This document shows, in pieces, positions 55,999 through 63,615 of a stretch of DNA of 64,000 nt. The first letter of the stretch is position 1. Each line of letters begins with the position of its first letter. The notes beneath the pieces are model-generated. The model saw nothing but the letters and a program-made list of their open reading frames with translations, made no database searches and was not told the DNA's origin. This DNA comes from Pseudoduganella lutea (GTDB taxonomy: Bacteria; Pseudomonadota; Gammaproteobacteria; Burkholderiales; Burkholderiaceae_D): assembly GCF_004209755.1 (NCBI RefSeq), contig NZ_CP035913.1:496001-560000 (forward strand). Direction: 5' to 3'. The position numbers were made by a program, and so were the translations under genes.

Positions 55999-57371
55999 GC
56001 GAGCGCATTGAAGCCGACATCGAAGCCAACGTCGAAGCCGACATCGAAGCAGGCCGGCTGCGCCTGGCCCGCGGCGCCGCGCTGCTGGGCAGCGGCGGCA
56101 TCCCTGGCGCCATGCCGGCGCATGGCCGCGTGGTGGAAGCCATCGGCACGCTGATCAAGGTGCGCGGCCTGGCGGCGCGGGTGGGCGATATGTGCGACCT
56201 CACCGGCCTGTCCAGCGACTTTGCGCTGCAGGCCGAAGTGGTCGGGCTGGGCACCGATTACGCCCTGCTTGCCCCGCTCGGGTCGATGCACGGCCTGTCG
56301 ACCGGCGTGGCCGCCGTGTCGCGCAAGCGTGCGCCCGAGGTCCTGGTTGGCGACGCCTTGCTGGGCCGTGTACTGGACGGCATGGGGCGCCCGATGGATG
56401 GCTTGCCGCCGATCGACCGGGGCATCGCGCAGGCCGTCTACGCGGCCCCGCCCGCTCCCTTGACGCGGCCGCTGATCGAGCACCCGCTGGCGGTCGGCGT
56501 GCGCGCCATCGATGGTCTGCTGAGCTGCGGCGTCGGCCAGCGCATCGGCATCTTCGCGCCGGCCGGCTGCGGCAAGAGCACCCTGCTCGGCATGATCGCC
56601 CGCAACGCCGACGCCGACGTGAATGTCGTCGCGCTGATCGGCGAACGCGGACGCGAAGTCCAGGAATTCATCCACGACTGCCTCGGACCCGAGGGCTTGA
56701 GGAAGACCGTCCTGGTCGTGGCCACCTCCGACCGCCCCGCGTTGGAGCGGGCCCGCGCCGCACTGGTCGCCACCGCGATCGCCGAGTATTTCCGCGAGCG
56801 CGGCAAGGCCGTGCTGCTGCTGGCCGATTCGGTCACCCGCTATGCGCGCGCCTTGCGCGAGATCGGGCTGGCGGGCGGCGAGCCGCCGACGCGCCGGGCC
56901 TTTCCACCGTCCGTGTTCACCGCGCTGCCGCAACTGTTCGAACGGGCCGGCATGTCCCCGTCCGGATCGATCACCGCCTTCTATACCGTGCTGGAAGAAG
57001 GCGAGGACAACGACGACCCGATCGCCGAGGAAGTACGCTCGCTCCTCGATGGCCACATCGTTTTGTCGCGCAAGCTGGCCAGCGCCGGACACTTCCCGGC
57101 TATCGACGTGCTGGCCAGCGTCAGCCGGGTGATGCCGCGCGTCGCGCACATTCCCCACCAGCGCCATGCCGCCCGCGCCCGCACGCTGCTGACCTGCTAC
57201 AAGGACCTGGAAATGCTGATCCGCCTGGGCGAGTACAAGCCCGGTCACGATCCCGAGGCCGATGCCGCGGTACGCCTGCATCCCGGGCTGCTCGGCTTTC
57301 TCAGGCAGGCAACCGACGACCGGACACCGTTTCGCGAATGCCTGCAACGCCTGGCGGAGGCCGTGCAATGA
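55995..57371 (+). CDS. sctN: Type III secretion ATPase SctN
   Basis: 458 residues. Walker A GCGKST within FAPAGCGKSTLLGMIA (about residues 188-196), Walker B VLLLADSVTRYARALREIG, and type III ATPase segments GERGREVQEFIHD, FTALPQLFERAGM and DGHIVLSRKLA. It unfolds and releases substrate-chaperone complexes at the base of the apparatus. The N-terminus is odd: an acidic repeat (IEADIEANVEADIEA) encoded by imperfect 9- to 12-bp repeats. ATG overlaps the sctL stop. Confidence 0.95.
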   Translation: MSERIEADIEANVEADIEAGRLRLARGAALLGSGGIPGAMPAHGRVVEAIGTLIKVRGLAARVGDMCDLTGLSSDFALQAEVVGLGTDYALLAPLGSMHGLSTGVAAVSRKRAPEVLVGDALLGRVLDGMGRPMDGLPPIDRGIAQAVYAAPPAPLTRPLIEHPLAVGVRAIDGLLSCGVGQRIGIFAPAGCGKSTLLGMIARNADADVNVVALIGERGREVQEFIHDCLGPEGLRKTVLVVATSDRPALERARAALVATAIAEYFRERGKAVLLLADSVTRYARALREIGLAGGEPPTRRAFPPSVFTALPQLFERAGMSPSGSITAFYTVLEEGEDNDDPIAEEVRSLLDGHIVLSRKLASAGHFPAIDVLASVSRVMPRVAHIPHQRHAARARTLLTCYKDLEMLIRLGEYKPGHDPEADAAVRLHPGLLGFLRQATDDRTPFRECLQRLAEAVQ

Positions 57372-57895
57372 CGATGCATGCGCAGTGGAACATCCTGCTG
57401 AAGGTGCGCCAACGGATGGAACAGGGCGCGCAGCAGGCATGGCGGCGGTGCTGCGACGAACGCGACGAGGCGGAACGGGCGGTCGCCCGGATCGAGGAGG
57501 CCCGCCGCGCCCTCGCCGCCCAGGGCACGGCGACCCTGGACGGCTTGGGCCAGGCGCTAGCTGCGGCGGCGCGCGGCGGCGCGGCTGTCGACCGCACCAG
57601 CCAGGCCAGCGCGGTGCCGTACCTGGCGCGCTTGCGGCGCCAGGACCAGCAACTGACCCTGCAGTGGTTGCAGGCCCAGCTCCGGCTGGCCGCCGAGCAG
57701 CGCAAGGTCGACCAGGCCTTGCAGCACCGGCGCCAGGCGGAATCGGCCAGGATGCGCACCGAGGAAGCCCTCGAGACCTTCGCACGCGCTGACGCACGGC
57801 GCGCCGCGCGGCGCGCGGAGGACGGCATCGAGGAATTCCTGATCGCCCGCCACCACCCACCGTCCGCCGCCATCGACGACATGAGAAGGCCATGA
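57368..57895 (+). CDS. sctO: Type III stalk protein SctO (YscO/HrpB7-like)
   Basis: 175 residues, almost entirely charged coiled coil (QRMEQGAQQAWRRCCDERDEAERAV, QLRLAAEQRKVDQALQHRRQAE, RRAARRAEDGIEEFL). Length, composition and position directly after sctN identify the central stalk that couples SctN to SctV. ATG overlaps the sctN stop, and its own stop overlaps sctQ, leaving no room for the ruler gene sctP that commonly lies here. Confidence 0.75.
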   Translation: MTMHAQWNILLKVRQRMEQGAQQAWRRCCDERDEAERAVARIEEARRALAAQGTATLDGLGQALAAAARGGAAVDRTSQASAVPYLARLRRQDQQLTLQWLQAQLRLAAEQRKVDQALQHRRQAESARMRTEEALETFARADARRAARRAEDGIEEFLIARHHPPSAAIDDMRRP

Positions 57896-58938
57896 ATACT
57901 CGCGAATTCTCCGCCAGGTCCCTGGCACCCAAGCCCCTCGCCGCCGCCGGCCGCTTCAAGCGCATCGACGGCGACCATGCCCTCTGGGCCAACCAGGCCT
58001 ACCGCAGCGGACCGCTGATGCACGCGGACGGGGCCCGGCTCGACTGGCAGGCGGGCGGCCAATGGACACCCCACGCATCGCTGCGCCTGATGGCGGGATC
58101 CGAGCGCCTGACCCTGCAGCTCGAATCGCTGCCGGCGCTGGCATCCTTCCTCACCGGGCCTTTCGATGCCTGGCCGGCGGAAGAATGGTGCCTGCTCGTC
58201 GAGATCGCGGCGGCGCCGTTGCTCGACCTGCTGGCCCAGGCCTTGCGCCAGCCGCTCAGCGTCGCGCAGGTGCACATGGGCCTTTTGCTCGAGCCTGCCA
58301 TGGCGCCACCCCGGGCCGGCCTGTCGTTCGCCTACCGGCGCTGCGCCGCCGTGCCGCCGGTGCACGGACGGCTGGTGTGCGAACGCCCGGCAGCACTCGC
58401 GCTGGCGCCCTGCCCCGACGACGGGTGGGAACGCTGGCATGGCTTGCCGCTGCCGCTGCGCCTGGGCTGCGGGCAGGCGCGCATCGCCGCGCGCGCGCTG
58501 GCGCGGGTGCACGTAGGCGATGTGCTGCGCAGCAGCGTGGCCATGCCGGCCGACCCGCCGCAATTCGCGCTGTTGCTCGGCGAGCGCACCATCGCACTGG
58601 TCCGCCCGGGCATCGACCCATCTTTTCGACACCATCTGGAGATTGCAAGCATGAGTACCACCAGCCACGAAGCGGCCGGCAGCGAAGACATCGGCGAAAT
58701 GGACGGGATTGGCGACATTGCCGTCGACGTGCGCTACGAGATCGGCGGCCAGTCCCTCACCTTGAAGGAATTGAACGGCTTGCGGCCCGGGCTGGTGATG
58801 CCGCTCGGCTTCGATCCCTTGCAGGCGTGCGTCACGATCCGCGCCAACGGGACGGTCGTCGGACAGGGCGAGCTGGTGGTGGTCGACGAGGAACTGGCAG
58901 TGCGCATCACCCGGTGGACGGCGGCCGCTCATGCTTAA
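57892..58938 (+). CDS. sctQ: Type III cytoplasmic ring (C-ring/pod) protein SctQ
   Basis: 348 residues. A poorly conserved N-terminal part is followed by a SpoA-like region (LRLGCGQARIAARALARVHVGDVLRS) and a C-terminal SpoA domain (IAVDVRYEIGGQSLTLKELNGLRPGLVMPL, TVVGQGELVVVDEELAVRI). It builds the sorting platform with SctK and SctL. An internal ATG at 651 bases from the end of the window's 58000 mark, at 58651, has a GGAG site and may start a separate SctQ-C. It overlaps sctR by 8 bp. Confidence 0.88.
   Translation: MNTREFSARSLAPKPLAAAGRFKRIDGDHALWANQAYRSGPLMHADGARLDWQAGGQWTPHASLRLMAGSERLTLQLESLPALASFLTGPFDAWPAEEWCLLVEIAAAPLLDLLAQALRQPLSVAQVHMGLLLEPAMAPPRAGLSFAYRRCAAVPPVHGRLVCERPAALALAPCPDDGWERWHGLPLPLRLGCGQARIAARALARVHVGDVLRSSVAMPADPPQFALLLGERTIALVRPGIDPSFRHHLEIASMSTTSHEAAGSEDIGEMDGIGDIAVDVRYEIGGQSLTLKELNGLRPGLVMPLGFDPLQACVTIRANGTVVGQGELVVVDEELAVRITRWTAAAHA
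58637..58653 (+). promoter_or_regulatory. Internal ribosome binding site and start for SctQ-C
   Basis: TGGAG at 58637-58641 stands 9 bp before an in-frame ATG (58651) within sctQ, just ahead of the final SpoA domain. The product would be 95 residues (58651-58938), starting MSTTSHEAAG. YscQ, SsaQ and Spa33 are known to make such C-terminal fragments that complex with the full-length protein. Confidence 0.5.
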
Positions 58939-59590
58939 CGGCAGCGATCCGATCATCATGCTGACCTTGCTGGTCGGCCTCGCGGCGCTGCCATTCGCGG
59001 CGATGATGACGACCTCGTTCACCAAGATCATTATCGTGCTCAGTCTGCTGCGCAACGCCCTCGGCATACAGCAGGTGCCGCCGGGCATCGTGCTGAACGG
59101 ACTCGCCATCGTGCTCAGCATCTATGTGATGTACCCGGTCGGGCTGGCAGCCTACAACGCCGGCGCGGAACAGATCGCGGCCCAGCCGGGCCCGGTCACG
59201 TTCAAGGACCTGCTGCAGGTGAGCGAAGCGGCGAAGGATCCCTTGAAGCACTTCCTGACCAAGCATTCGGAGCCTGCCGAGCGGGCATTCTTCCTGCAGG
59301 CCTCGCACCAGCTGATGGGCGAAGCGACGGCGGCGACGCTGTTCGAGGACGATATGCTGATCCTGGTGCCGGCCTTCGTGACCGCGGAGATCACGGCGGC
59401 GTTCGAGATCGGATTCCTGGTCTTCCTGCCCTTCCTGGTGATCGACTTCATCGTGGCCAGCACGCTGATGGCATTGGGCATGCAGATGCTGTCGCCGACG
59501 ACCATCGCTTTGCCTTTCAAGCTGTTGCTGATCGTGATGCTGAACGGCTGGTCGCGGCTGCTGCACGCACTCGTGCTCTCCTACCAATAG
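58931..59590 (+). CDS. sctR: Type III export apparatus protein SctR
   Basis: 219 residues, four membrane helices. PFAAMMTTSFTKIIIVLSLLRNALGIQQVPP is mirrored by the family signature FTKIIIVLSLLRNA, and the C-terminal half has VPAFVTAEITAAFEIGFLVF and MQMLSPTTIALPFKLLLIVM. It forms, with SctS and SctT, the helical export pore. It overlaps sctQ. Confidence 0.95.
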   Translation: MLNGSDPIIMLTLLVGLAALPFAAMMTTSFTKIIIVLSLLRNALGIQQVPPGIVLNGLAIVLSIYVMYPVGLAAYNAGAEQIAAQPGPVTFKDLLQVSEAAKDPLKHFLTKHSEPAERAFFLQASHQLMGEATAATLFEDDMLILVPAFVTAEITAAFEIGFLVFLPFLVIDFIVASTLMALGMQMLSPTTIALPFKLLLIVMLNGWSRLLHALVLSYQ

Positions 59591-59597
59591 GTCCCCC

Positions 59598-59861
59598 ATG
59601 ACACCGGACACCATCGTCGACCTGACCAACGGCGCCATCAAGCTCACCCTTTTCCTGACGGCGCCGATCGTGCTGGTGGCAGCCCTGGTCGGCCTGCTGG
59701 TCGGCATCGCGCAAGCCGTCACCTCGATCCAGGACGGGACCATCGCCATCTCCTTGAAGCTGATCGTGGTGGGGGTGCTGCTGGCCGTCGCCGGGCGCTG
59801 GATAGGCGGCCATGTGATGACCTACGCCGAACGGGTGTTTTCGCAAATCGGACACTTCTAG
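59598..59861 (+). CDS. sctS: Type III export apparatus protein SctS
   Basis: 87 residues, two membrane helices (LTLFLTAPIVLVAALVGLLV and LKLIVVGVLLAVAGRWIG) around the conserved loop IAQAVTSIQDGTIA. This is the standard SctS/FliQ layout, third element of the SctRST pore. It starts 7 bp after sctR. Confidence 0.93.
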   Translation: MTPDTIVDLTNGAIKLTLFLTAPIVLVAALVGLLVGIAQAVTSIQDGTIAISLKLIVVGVLLAVAGRWIGGHVMTYAERVFSQIGHF

Positions 59862-59867
59862 GACCGT

Positions 59868-60653
59868 ATGTTCGAGTTATTCGACATCGTCGGCGCGCAC
59901 TTCATCGCCGGCGTGCTGGCGATGGCGCGCATGCTGGCGGCAATGACCATCCTGCCCCTGTTCTCGTCGCAAAACCTGCCGCGCACGGTGAGGACGGCGA
60001 TCGCCTTCGCCCTGTCGATCGCCGTGATCCCCTCGCTTGCCGGCCAGACGGCGATCGCGCATCTTTCGCTGCTGGCCGTGGGCTTGCTGATCAAGGAAGT
60101 CGCCCTGGGGCTGCTGCTCGGCTTTTCGTTCGGCATGATTTTCTGGGCGATCGAAAACATCGGCCACCTGATCGATTTCCAGACCGGCCTGACGTTCAGC
60201 CAGGTGGTCGATCCGCTGCTGGGCAACCAGAGCTCGGTCCATGCGCGCCTGCTGACGCAATGCTTCTTCGTGTATTTCCTGGCGATCGGCGGATTGCGCC
60301 AATTCCTGGAGGCGATGTATGCCAGCTACCTGATCTGGCCGGTCATGACGGGCACGCCGCGCATGCTGCCCGGCTGGCAGAACATCTTCACCGACCAGGT
60401 CGGGCTGATGTTTTCGCTCACGCTGCTGTTTTCGGCAGGGGCGCTGATCGTGCTGCTGCTGGTCGACCTGGGCGTCGGCCTGCTGAACCGGGCCGCCCCG
60501 AACATGGCCATCGACGACATGCTGCGGCCGCTGAAAGCCTGGCTGGCCAGTTTGATCGTGCTGGGGACGCTGCCCTTCATCCTCGACCGGACACTCGAAG
60601 TGGTCCAGCGCTACCGCGCCGTGCCGCTGATGCTGCAGAAGGCGTTCGGCTGA
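59868..60653 (+). CDS. sctT: Type III export apparatus protein SctT
   Basis: 261 residues, about six membrane helices. FliR/SctT segments: ARMLAAMTILPLFSSQNLPR, GLLIKEVALGLLLGFSFGM, HLIDFQTGLTFSQVVDPLLG and QNIFTDQVGLMFSLTLLFSA. It is part of the export pore core and starts 6 bp after sctS. Confidence 0.94.
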   Translation: MFELFDIVGAHFIAGVLAMARMLAAMTILPLFSSQNLPRTVRTAIAFALSIAVIPSLAGQTAIAHLSLLAVGLLIKEVALGLLLGFSFGMIFWAIENIGHLIDFQTGLTFSQVVDPLLGNQSSVHARLLTQCFFVYFLAIGGLRQFLEAMYASYLIWPVMTGTPRMLPGWQNIFTDQVGLMFSLTLLFSAGALIVLLLVDLGVGLLNRAAPNMAIDDMLRPLKAWLASLIVLGTLPFILDRTLEVVQRYRAVPLMLQKAFG

Positions 60654-60668
60654 CATGGTGCGGCGGAC

Positions 60669-61688
60669 ATGAGTGGCGAGAAGACCGAACAGCCCACTGC
60701 CAAGAAGCTGCGGGATGCCAAACGCAAGGGCAATTTTCCCGTGTCGCAGGACGTGGCGGGGGTGCTCGTGCTGGCCTCCCTGTGCATCGCCCTGATGCTC
60801 GGCCTGGGCGCCATCCATGCGAAGCTGGCGCAACTGTCGACGCTGATCCACCGTGCAATCGCCTCGCCGCAACGCGACGTGCCGGCCCTGTTCGACGCGG
60901 CCATCGACACGCTGGCCGCGATTGTCCTGCCCATCCTCGGGCTCGCGTGCGTGCTGGGCATGGCGGGCATGGCGCTGCAGGTCGGGCTGTCGATGAGCGC
61001 CGAGCGGATCGCGTTCTCCCTCGAGAAAATCGATCCTGTCGCGGGCTTGAAGAACCTCTTCCAACTGCGCAAGCTGTTCGACCTGGCGAAATCGCTGCTC
61101 GCCATCGCCCTGATCGGCGGCGCCGTCGTGCTGCTGCTGCGCCAGCATGTCAACGATCTGGCGCACTTGCCGCAGAGCGGCCTGGGCGGCGTGCTGATCG
61201 TCGCCGGTGCCATGTTCCGCAAGCTGATCGCTTTCGTGGTGCCGCTGTTCCTCGCCATTGCCGCTGTCGATTACCTGTTCAAGCGCCACGTGTGGCTCAA
61301 GGACTTGAAGATGTCGAAGGATGAAGTCAAGCGCGAGCGCATCAGCCAGGACGGCAATCCGCTCTTCAAGTCGCGCCGCATGAGCACCGCCAGGGAAATG
61401 CAGCAACCCGACAATCTGGACAATTTCGCCAATGCCACCATGGTCCTGCACGACGATGCAGGGCAGCTGGTGGCCATCTACTACGACGCCGCGCAGGCGC
61501 CGCTGCCGATGGTCCTGTGCAAGGCGCAAGGCAGCACGGCGGCCGACCTGCTGGCCAGGGCGACCGCCACCGGCATGCGCGTCCAGCATGACGACGCGCT
61601 GACGCGGCTGCTATACCTGCGCTGCCAGCTCAACGAATTCATTCCCGAAGAAGCCGCCGCCGCCTTGGGTTCGCTGCTGGCGAAATGA
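60669..61688 (+). CDS. sctU: Type III export switch protein SctU, lacking the NPTH autocleavage motif
   Basis: 339 residues. N-terminal SGEKTEQPTAKKLRDAKRKG and four membrane helices (to about residue 205), then the conserved linker LKMSKDEVKRERISQDGNP. In the FlhB/SctU cytoplasmic domain the self-cleaving Asn-Pro-Thr-His should occur in the first beta strand-turn; here the aligned residues 261-264 are His-Asp-Asp-Ala. The rest of the domain (VAIYYDAAQAPLPMVLCKAQG, VQHDDALTRLLYLRCQLNEF, IPEEAAAALGSLLA) is well conserved and shows no decay. It is last in the operon. The lost motif implies no autocleavage and a different or absent substrate switch. Confidence 0.92.
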   Translation: MSGEKTEQPTAKKLRDAKRKGNFPVSQDVAGVLVLASLCIALMLGLGAIHAKLAQLSTLIHRAIASPQRDVPALFDAAIDTLAAIVLPILGLACVLGMAGMALQVGLSMSAERIAFSLEKIDPVAGLKNLFQLRKLFDLAKSLLAIALIGGAVVLLLRQHVNDLAHLPQSGLGGVLIVAGAMFRKLIAFVVPLFLAIAAVDYLFKRHVWLKDLKMSKDEVKRERISQDGNPLFKSRRMSTAREMQQPDNLDNFANATMVLHDDAGQLVAIYYDAAQAPLPMVLCKAQGSTAADLLARATATGMRVQHDDALTRLLYLRCQLNEFIPEEAAAALGSLLAK

Positions 61689-61754
61689 AGCACCGCGTTG
61701 CCGTGCATGGCGCCTTTCGCAGTGGCGCCGGCCCGGTTGATACAGGCGACCGGC

Positions 61755-61772
61755 AATGTAAAGGATTGTCTA
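61755..61772 (+). promoter_or_regulatory. Candidate type III regulon box upstream of the tandem small genes
   Basis: AATGTAAAGGATTGTCTA, 126 bp before the first small gene. TGTAA and TGTCT half-sites 10 bp apart, same strand orientation as the copy before the translocator (15 of 18 identical). It indicates that the small genes form their own unit in the same regulon. Confidence 0.55.
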
Positions 61773-61898
61773 AAAATCCACGTCGGCGCGACACCCCATG
61801 AGAAGATTCTTCCGGTCGAACGCGAAGGTACAAGGTAGCAGGCAGACCAGCCGGCAGCGTTGAATACCACCACTTTTCATCCACCAAGGGAGTACACC

Positions 61899-62060
61899 AT
61901 GTCCACACCTATCACCCCGGCCGAGCTGGAACAGAAATACGCCGACATGCAGCAGAAACAGATCGAGATGGGTCTGAAAGTCGCCGAAATGAATGCCAAG
62001 ACCACGCAGATCAACCAGCTGCTGTCGTCGATTTCGGAAGCGGCACACATCAAGGGCTAA
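61899..62060 (+). CDS. Small helical protein A, type III-linked (candidate needle/pilus or secreted subunit)
   Basis: 53 residues, a single predicted amphipathic helix: ELEQKYADMQQKQIEMGLKV, then AEMNAKTTQINQLLSSIS and AAHIKG. No signal peptide and no Cys. GGGAG lies 7 bp before the ATG, a strong site. It is paralogous to the next gene through DMQQ(K/R)Q, GL-x-VA, MNA(K/R)TT and SIS-x2-AHIK. No SctF needle gene was recognised elsewhere in the locus, so these abundant-looking small helices are candidates for the needle or filament; this is inference. Confidence 0.65.
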   Translation: MSTPITPAELEQKYADMQQKQIEMGLKVAEMNAKTTQINQLLSSISEAAHIKG

Positions 62061-62067
62061 GTAGGCC

Positions 62068-62304
62068 ATGGGCTGCGGCGGCGTATCCCACTACCCCTGC
62101 CCTCCGGAACCCGCGGTCGCACGCCCCGCTCCCCAGTGCGGCGTGCCTGTCACGCAGACGCCGACGGATCTGGAAAGCACATTCACCGACATGCAGCAGC
62201 GCCAACTGGCGTTCGGCCTGAACGTGGCGCAGATGAACGCCCGGACCACCGAGATCAACGGACTGCTCCAATCGATTTCGGGAAGCGCGCATATCAAGGC
62301 CTGA
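62068..62304 (+). CDS. Small helical protein B, paralogue of protein A with Cys/Pro-rich leader
   Basis: 78 residues. A unique N-terminal leader of about 30 residues (MGCGGVSHYPCPPEPAVARP) with Cys3, Cys11 and Cys24 precedes a helix homologous to protein A (ESTFTDMQQRQLAFGLNVAQ, MNARTTEINGLLQSIS, AHIKA). It follows protein A by 7 bp and shares its promoter. The ribosome site (GTAGG) is weaker and closer, suggesting lower translation. A minor tip or base subunit, or a secreted partner, are possibilities. Confidence 0.6.
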   Translation: MGCGGVSHYPCPPEPAVARPAPQCGVPVTQTPTDLESTFTDMQQRQLAFGLNVAQMNARTTEINGLLQSISGSAHIKA

Positions 62305-62339
62305 TGGCCATTCCACGTTGGACCCGGCTACCCCGGATC

Positions 62340-62371
62340 GCGCGGCGGAAGGAGCGATCCTTCCGCCGCGC
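62340..62371 (+). terminator. Strong intrinsic-terminator-like hairpin at the end of the type III locus
   Basis: A perfect 14-bp GC-rich stem (62340-62353 with 62358-62371) around a GCGA tetraloop, followed by TGTTCTTCC. It lies 35 bp after the second small gene and marks the probable end of the type III region. Confidence 0.7.
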
Positions 62372-62588
62372 TGTTCTTCCCCCACGATCGCAGGCGCTTC
62401 ATTGGAAGCCGGTTGGCGATGGCCCCGACGGTGCCGAGCATCATTCCCGCGTCGCGTAGCGCATAATCGAAGCTCACCAAACCTGCGAACGTGGGTCCGG
62501 GATCGAATTACGCGAGCAGGCCCTGATGGTGCGGCAGGATTGCCAACCCAGGCATGCCTGCGCTGCCACGCATACCAAAGGACGAAGG

Positions 62589-63425
62589 ATGATGATAAAG
62601 ACCGTTGCGGCCATGATCGGCTCAGCGATGTTTTCCGCCGCTGCACAAAACGCGCCTGCTCCCGAGCCGGACCCGAAGGACACGGAAGTATGGACAGCGG
62701 ACCTGCCGCGCGTCATCCCTGGTTCCTCAAGCAGCGCGCCTTCGGATGCGATCGTGCTGTTCGGCGGACAGTATCTTTCCGAATGGGTTTCGACGACTTC
62801 GCCCGACAAGCCGGCCGGCTGGATCGTGTCGGGCGGCACGATCACCGTGCGGCCCGGGGCAGGCCATATCCAGACCAGGAGGCTGTTCACGGACTACCAG
62901 ATCCATCTGGAGTGGCGTGTGCCGGCATCGGCGACAGGCAGCGGCCAGGGCAAAGGGAACAGCGGCCTGTTCCTGGCATCGACCGGCATCGACAGCGGAT
63001 ACGAGATCCAGATTCTCGACTGCGCCAACAACAGGACCTATGCCAATGGACAGGCCGCCAGCATCTACAAGCAGCACATCCCGCTGGTGGACGCATGCGC
63101 CAAAGCCGGCGAATGGCAGACCTATGACGTCATCTGGACCGCGCCGCGCTTTGCCGCCGATGGGTCATTGCTGTCACCCGCCTACGTCACTGCCCTGCAT
63201 AACGGCGTACTGGTGCAGAACCATGTCGAAGTCCGCGGAGAGTCGGTGTATGCGGGCAAGCCGTCTTACCGCAAGCATGGCCCCGCGCCAATCAAGCTGC
63301 AGGATCATGGCGATGCGGTCAGCTTCCGCAATGTCTGGGTAAGGCCGCTCTCCGCCAGGGCTTCCTTGCCTCGAACGGAGCCAACCGCAAGCCCGGCCCA
63401 GAGCCAGAGCCAGAGCCAGCCCTAG
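62589..63425 (+). CDS. Exported DUF1080 (3-keto-disaccharide hydrolase-like) protein
   Basis: 278 residues. Signal peptide about 1-20 (MIGSAMFSAAAQ). The concanavalin-like DUF1080 fold is clear: IVLFGGQYLSEWVS, GWIVSGGTITVRPGAGHIQT, FTDYQIHLEWRVP, GNSGLFLASTGIDSGYEIQILD, KAGEWQTYDVIWTAPRF and GPAPIKLQDHGDAVSFRNVWVRPL. Relatives cleave 3-keto-glycosides, which suits the glycan-degrading left half of the window. AAAGGA lies 7 bp before the ATG at 62589. The C-terminus is a Ser-Gln repeat from a 6-bp tandem repeat. It stands alone after the type III terminator. Confidence 0.85.
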   Translation: MMIKTVAAMIGSAMFSAAAQNAPAPEPDPKDTEVWTADLPRVIPGSSSSAPSDAIVLFGGQYLSEWVSTTSPDKPAGWIVSGGTITVRPGAGHIQTRRLFTDYQIHLEWRVPASATGSGQGKGNSGLFLASTGIDSGYEIQILDCANNRTYANGQAASIYKQHIPLVDACAKAGEWQTYDVIWTAPRFAADGSLLSPAYVTALHNGVLVQNHVEVRGESVYAGKPSYRKHGPAPIKLQDHGDAVSFRNVWVRPLSARASLPRTEPTASPAQSQSQSQP

Positions 63426-63595
63426 TAGGTGCCCGCATGCTGTGAACTGAAGCAAATGCCGGTGGCAATCCTGCGATCCGGCAGCAAGACATCGAAGTTT
63501 GCACCCGGCCGATGCCGGACGCTGCGGTCCCGCCCGGCCAACGATGCGCTCACGTCGCGTCGGTTGATCTTGCGGCGGGCACGTGGACCTGCAGG

Positions 63596-63612
63596 CCCGC
63601 CGATATGGCGGG
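63596..63612 (-). terminator. Hairpin after the right-end GGDEF gene
   Basis: On the minus strand, just after the stop, CCCGCC and GGCGGG form a 6-bp stem around ATATC. No T-tract. It separates the convergent DUF1080 and GGDEF genes. Confidence 0.4.
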
Positions 63613-63615
63613 TTG

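Noticed and set aside
61709..61729. GGCGCC-N9-GGCGCC dyad after sctU as a terminator
   Set aside because: The stem is only 6 bp, there is no T-tract, and both arms are common palindromic hexamers in this GC-rich DNA.
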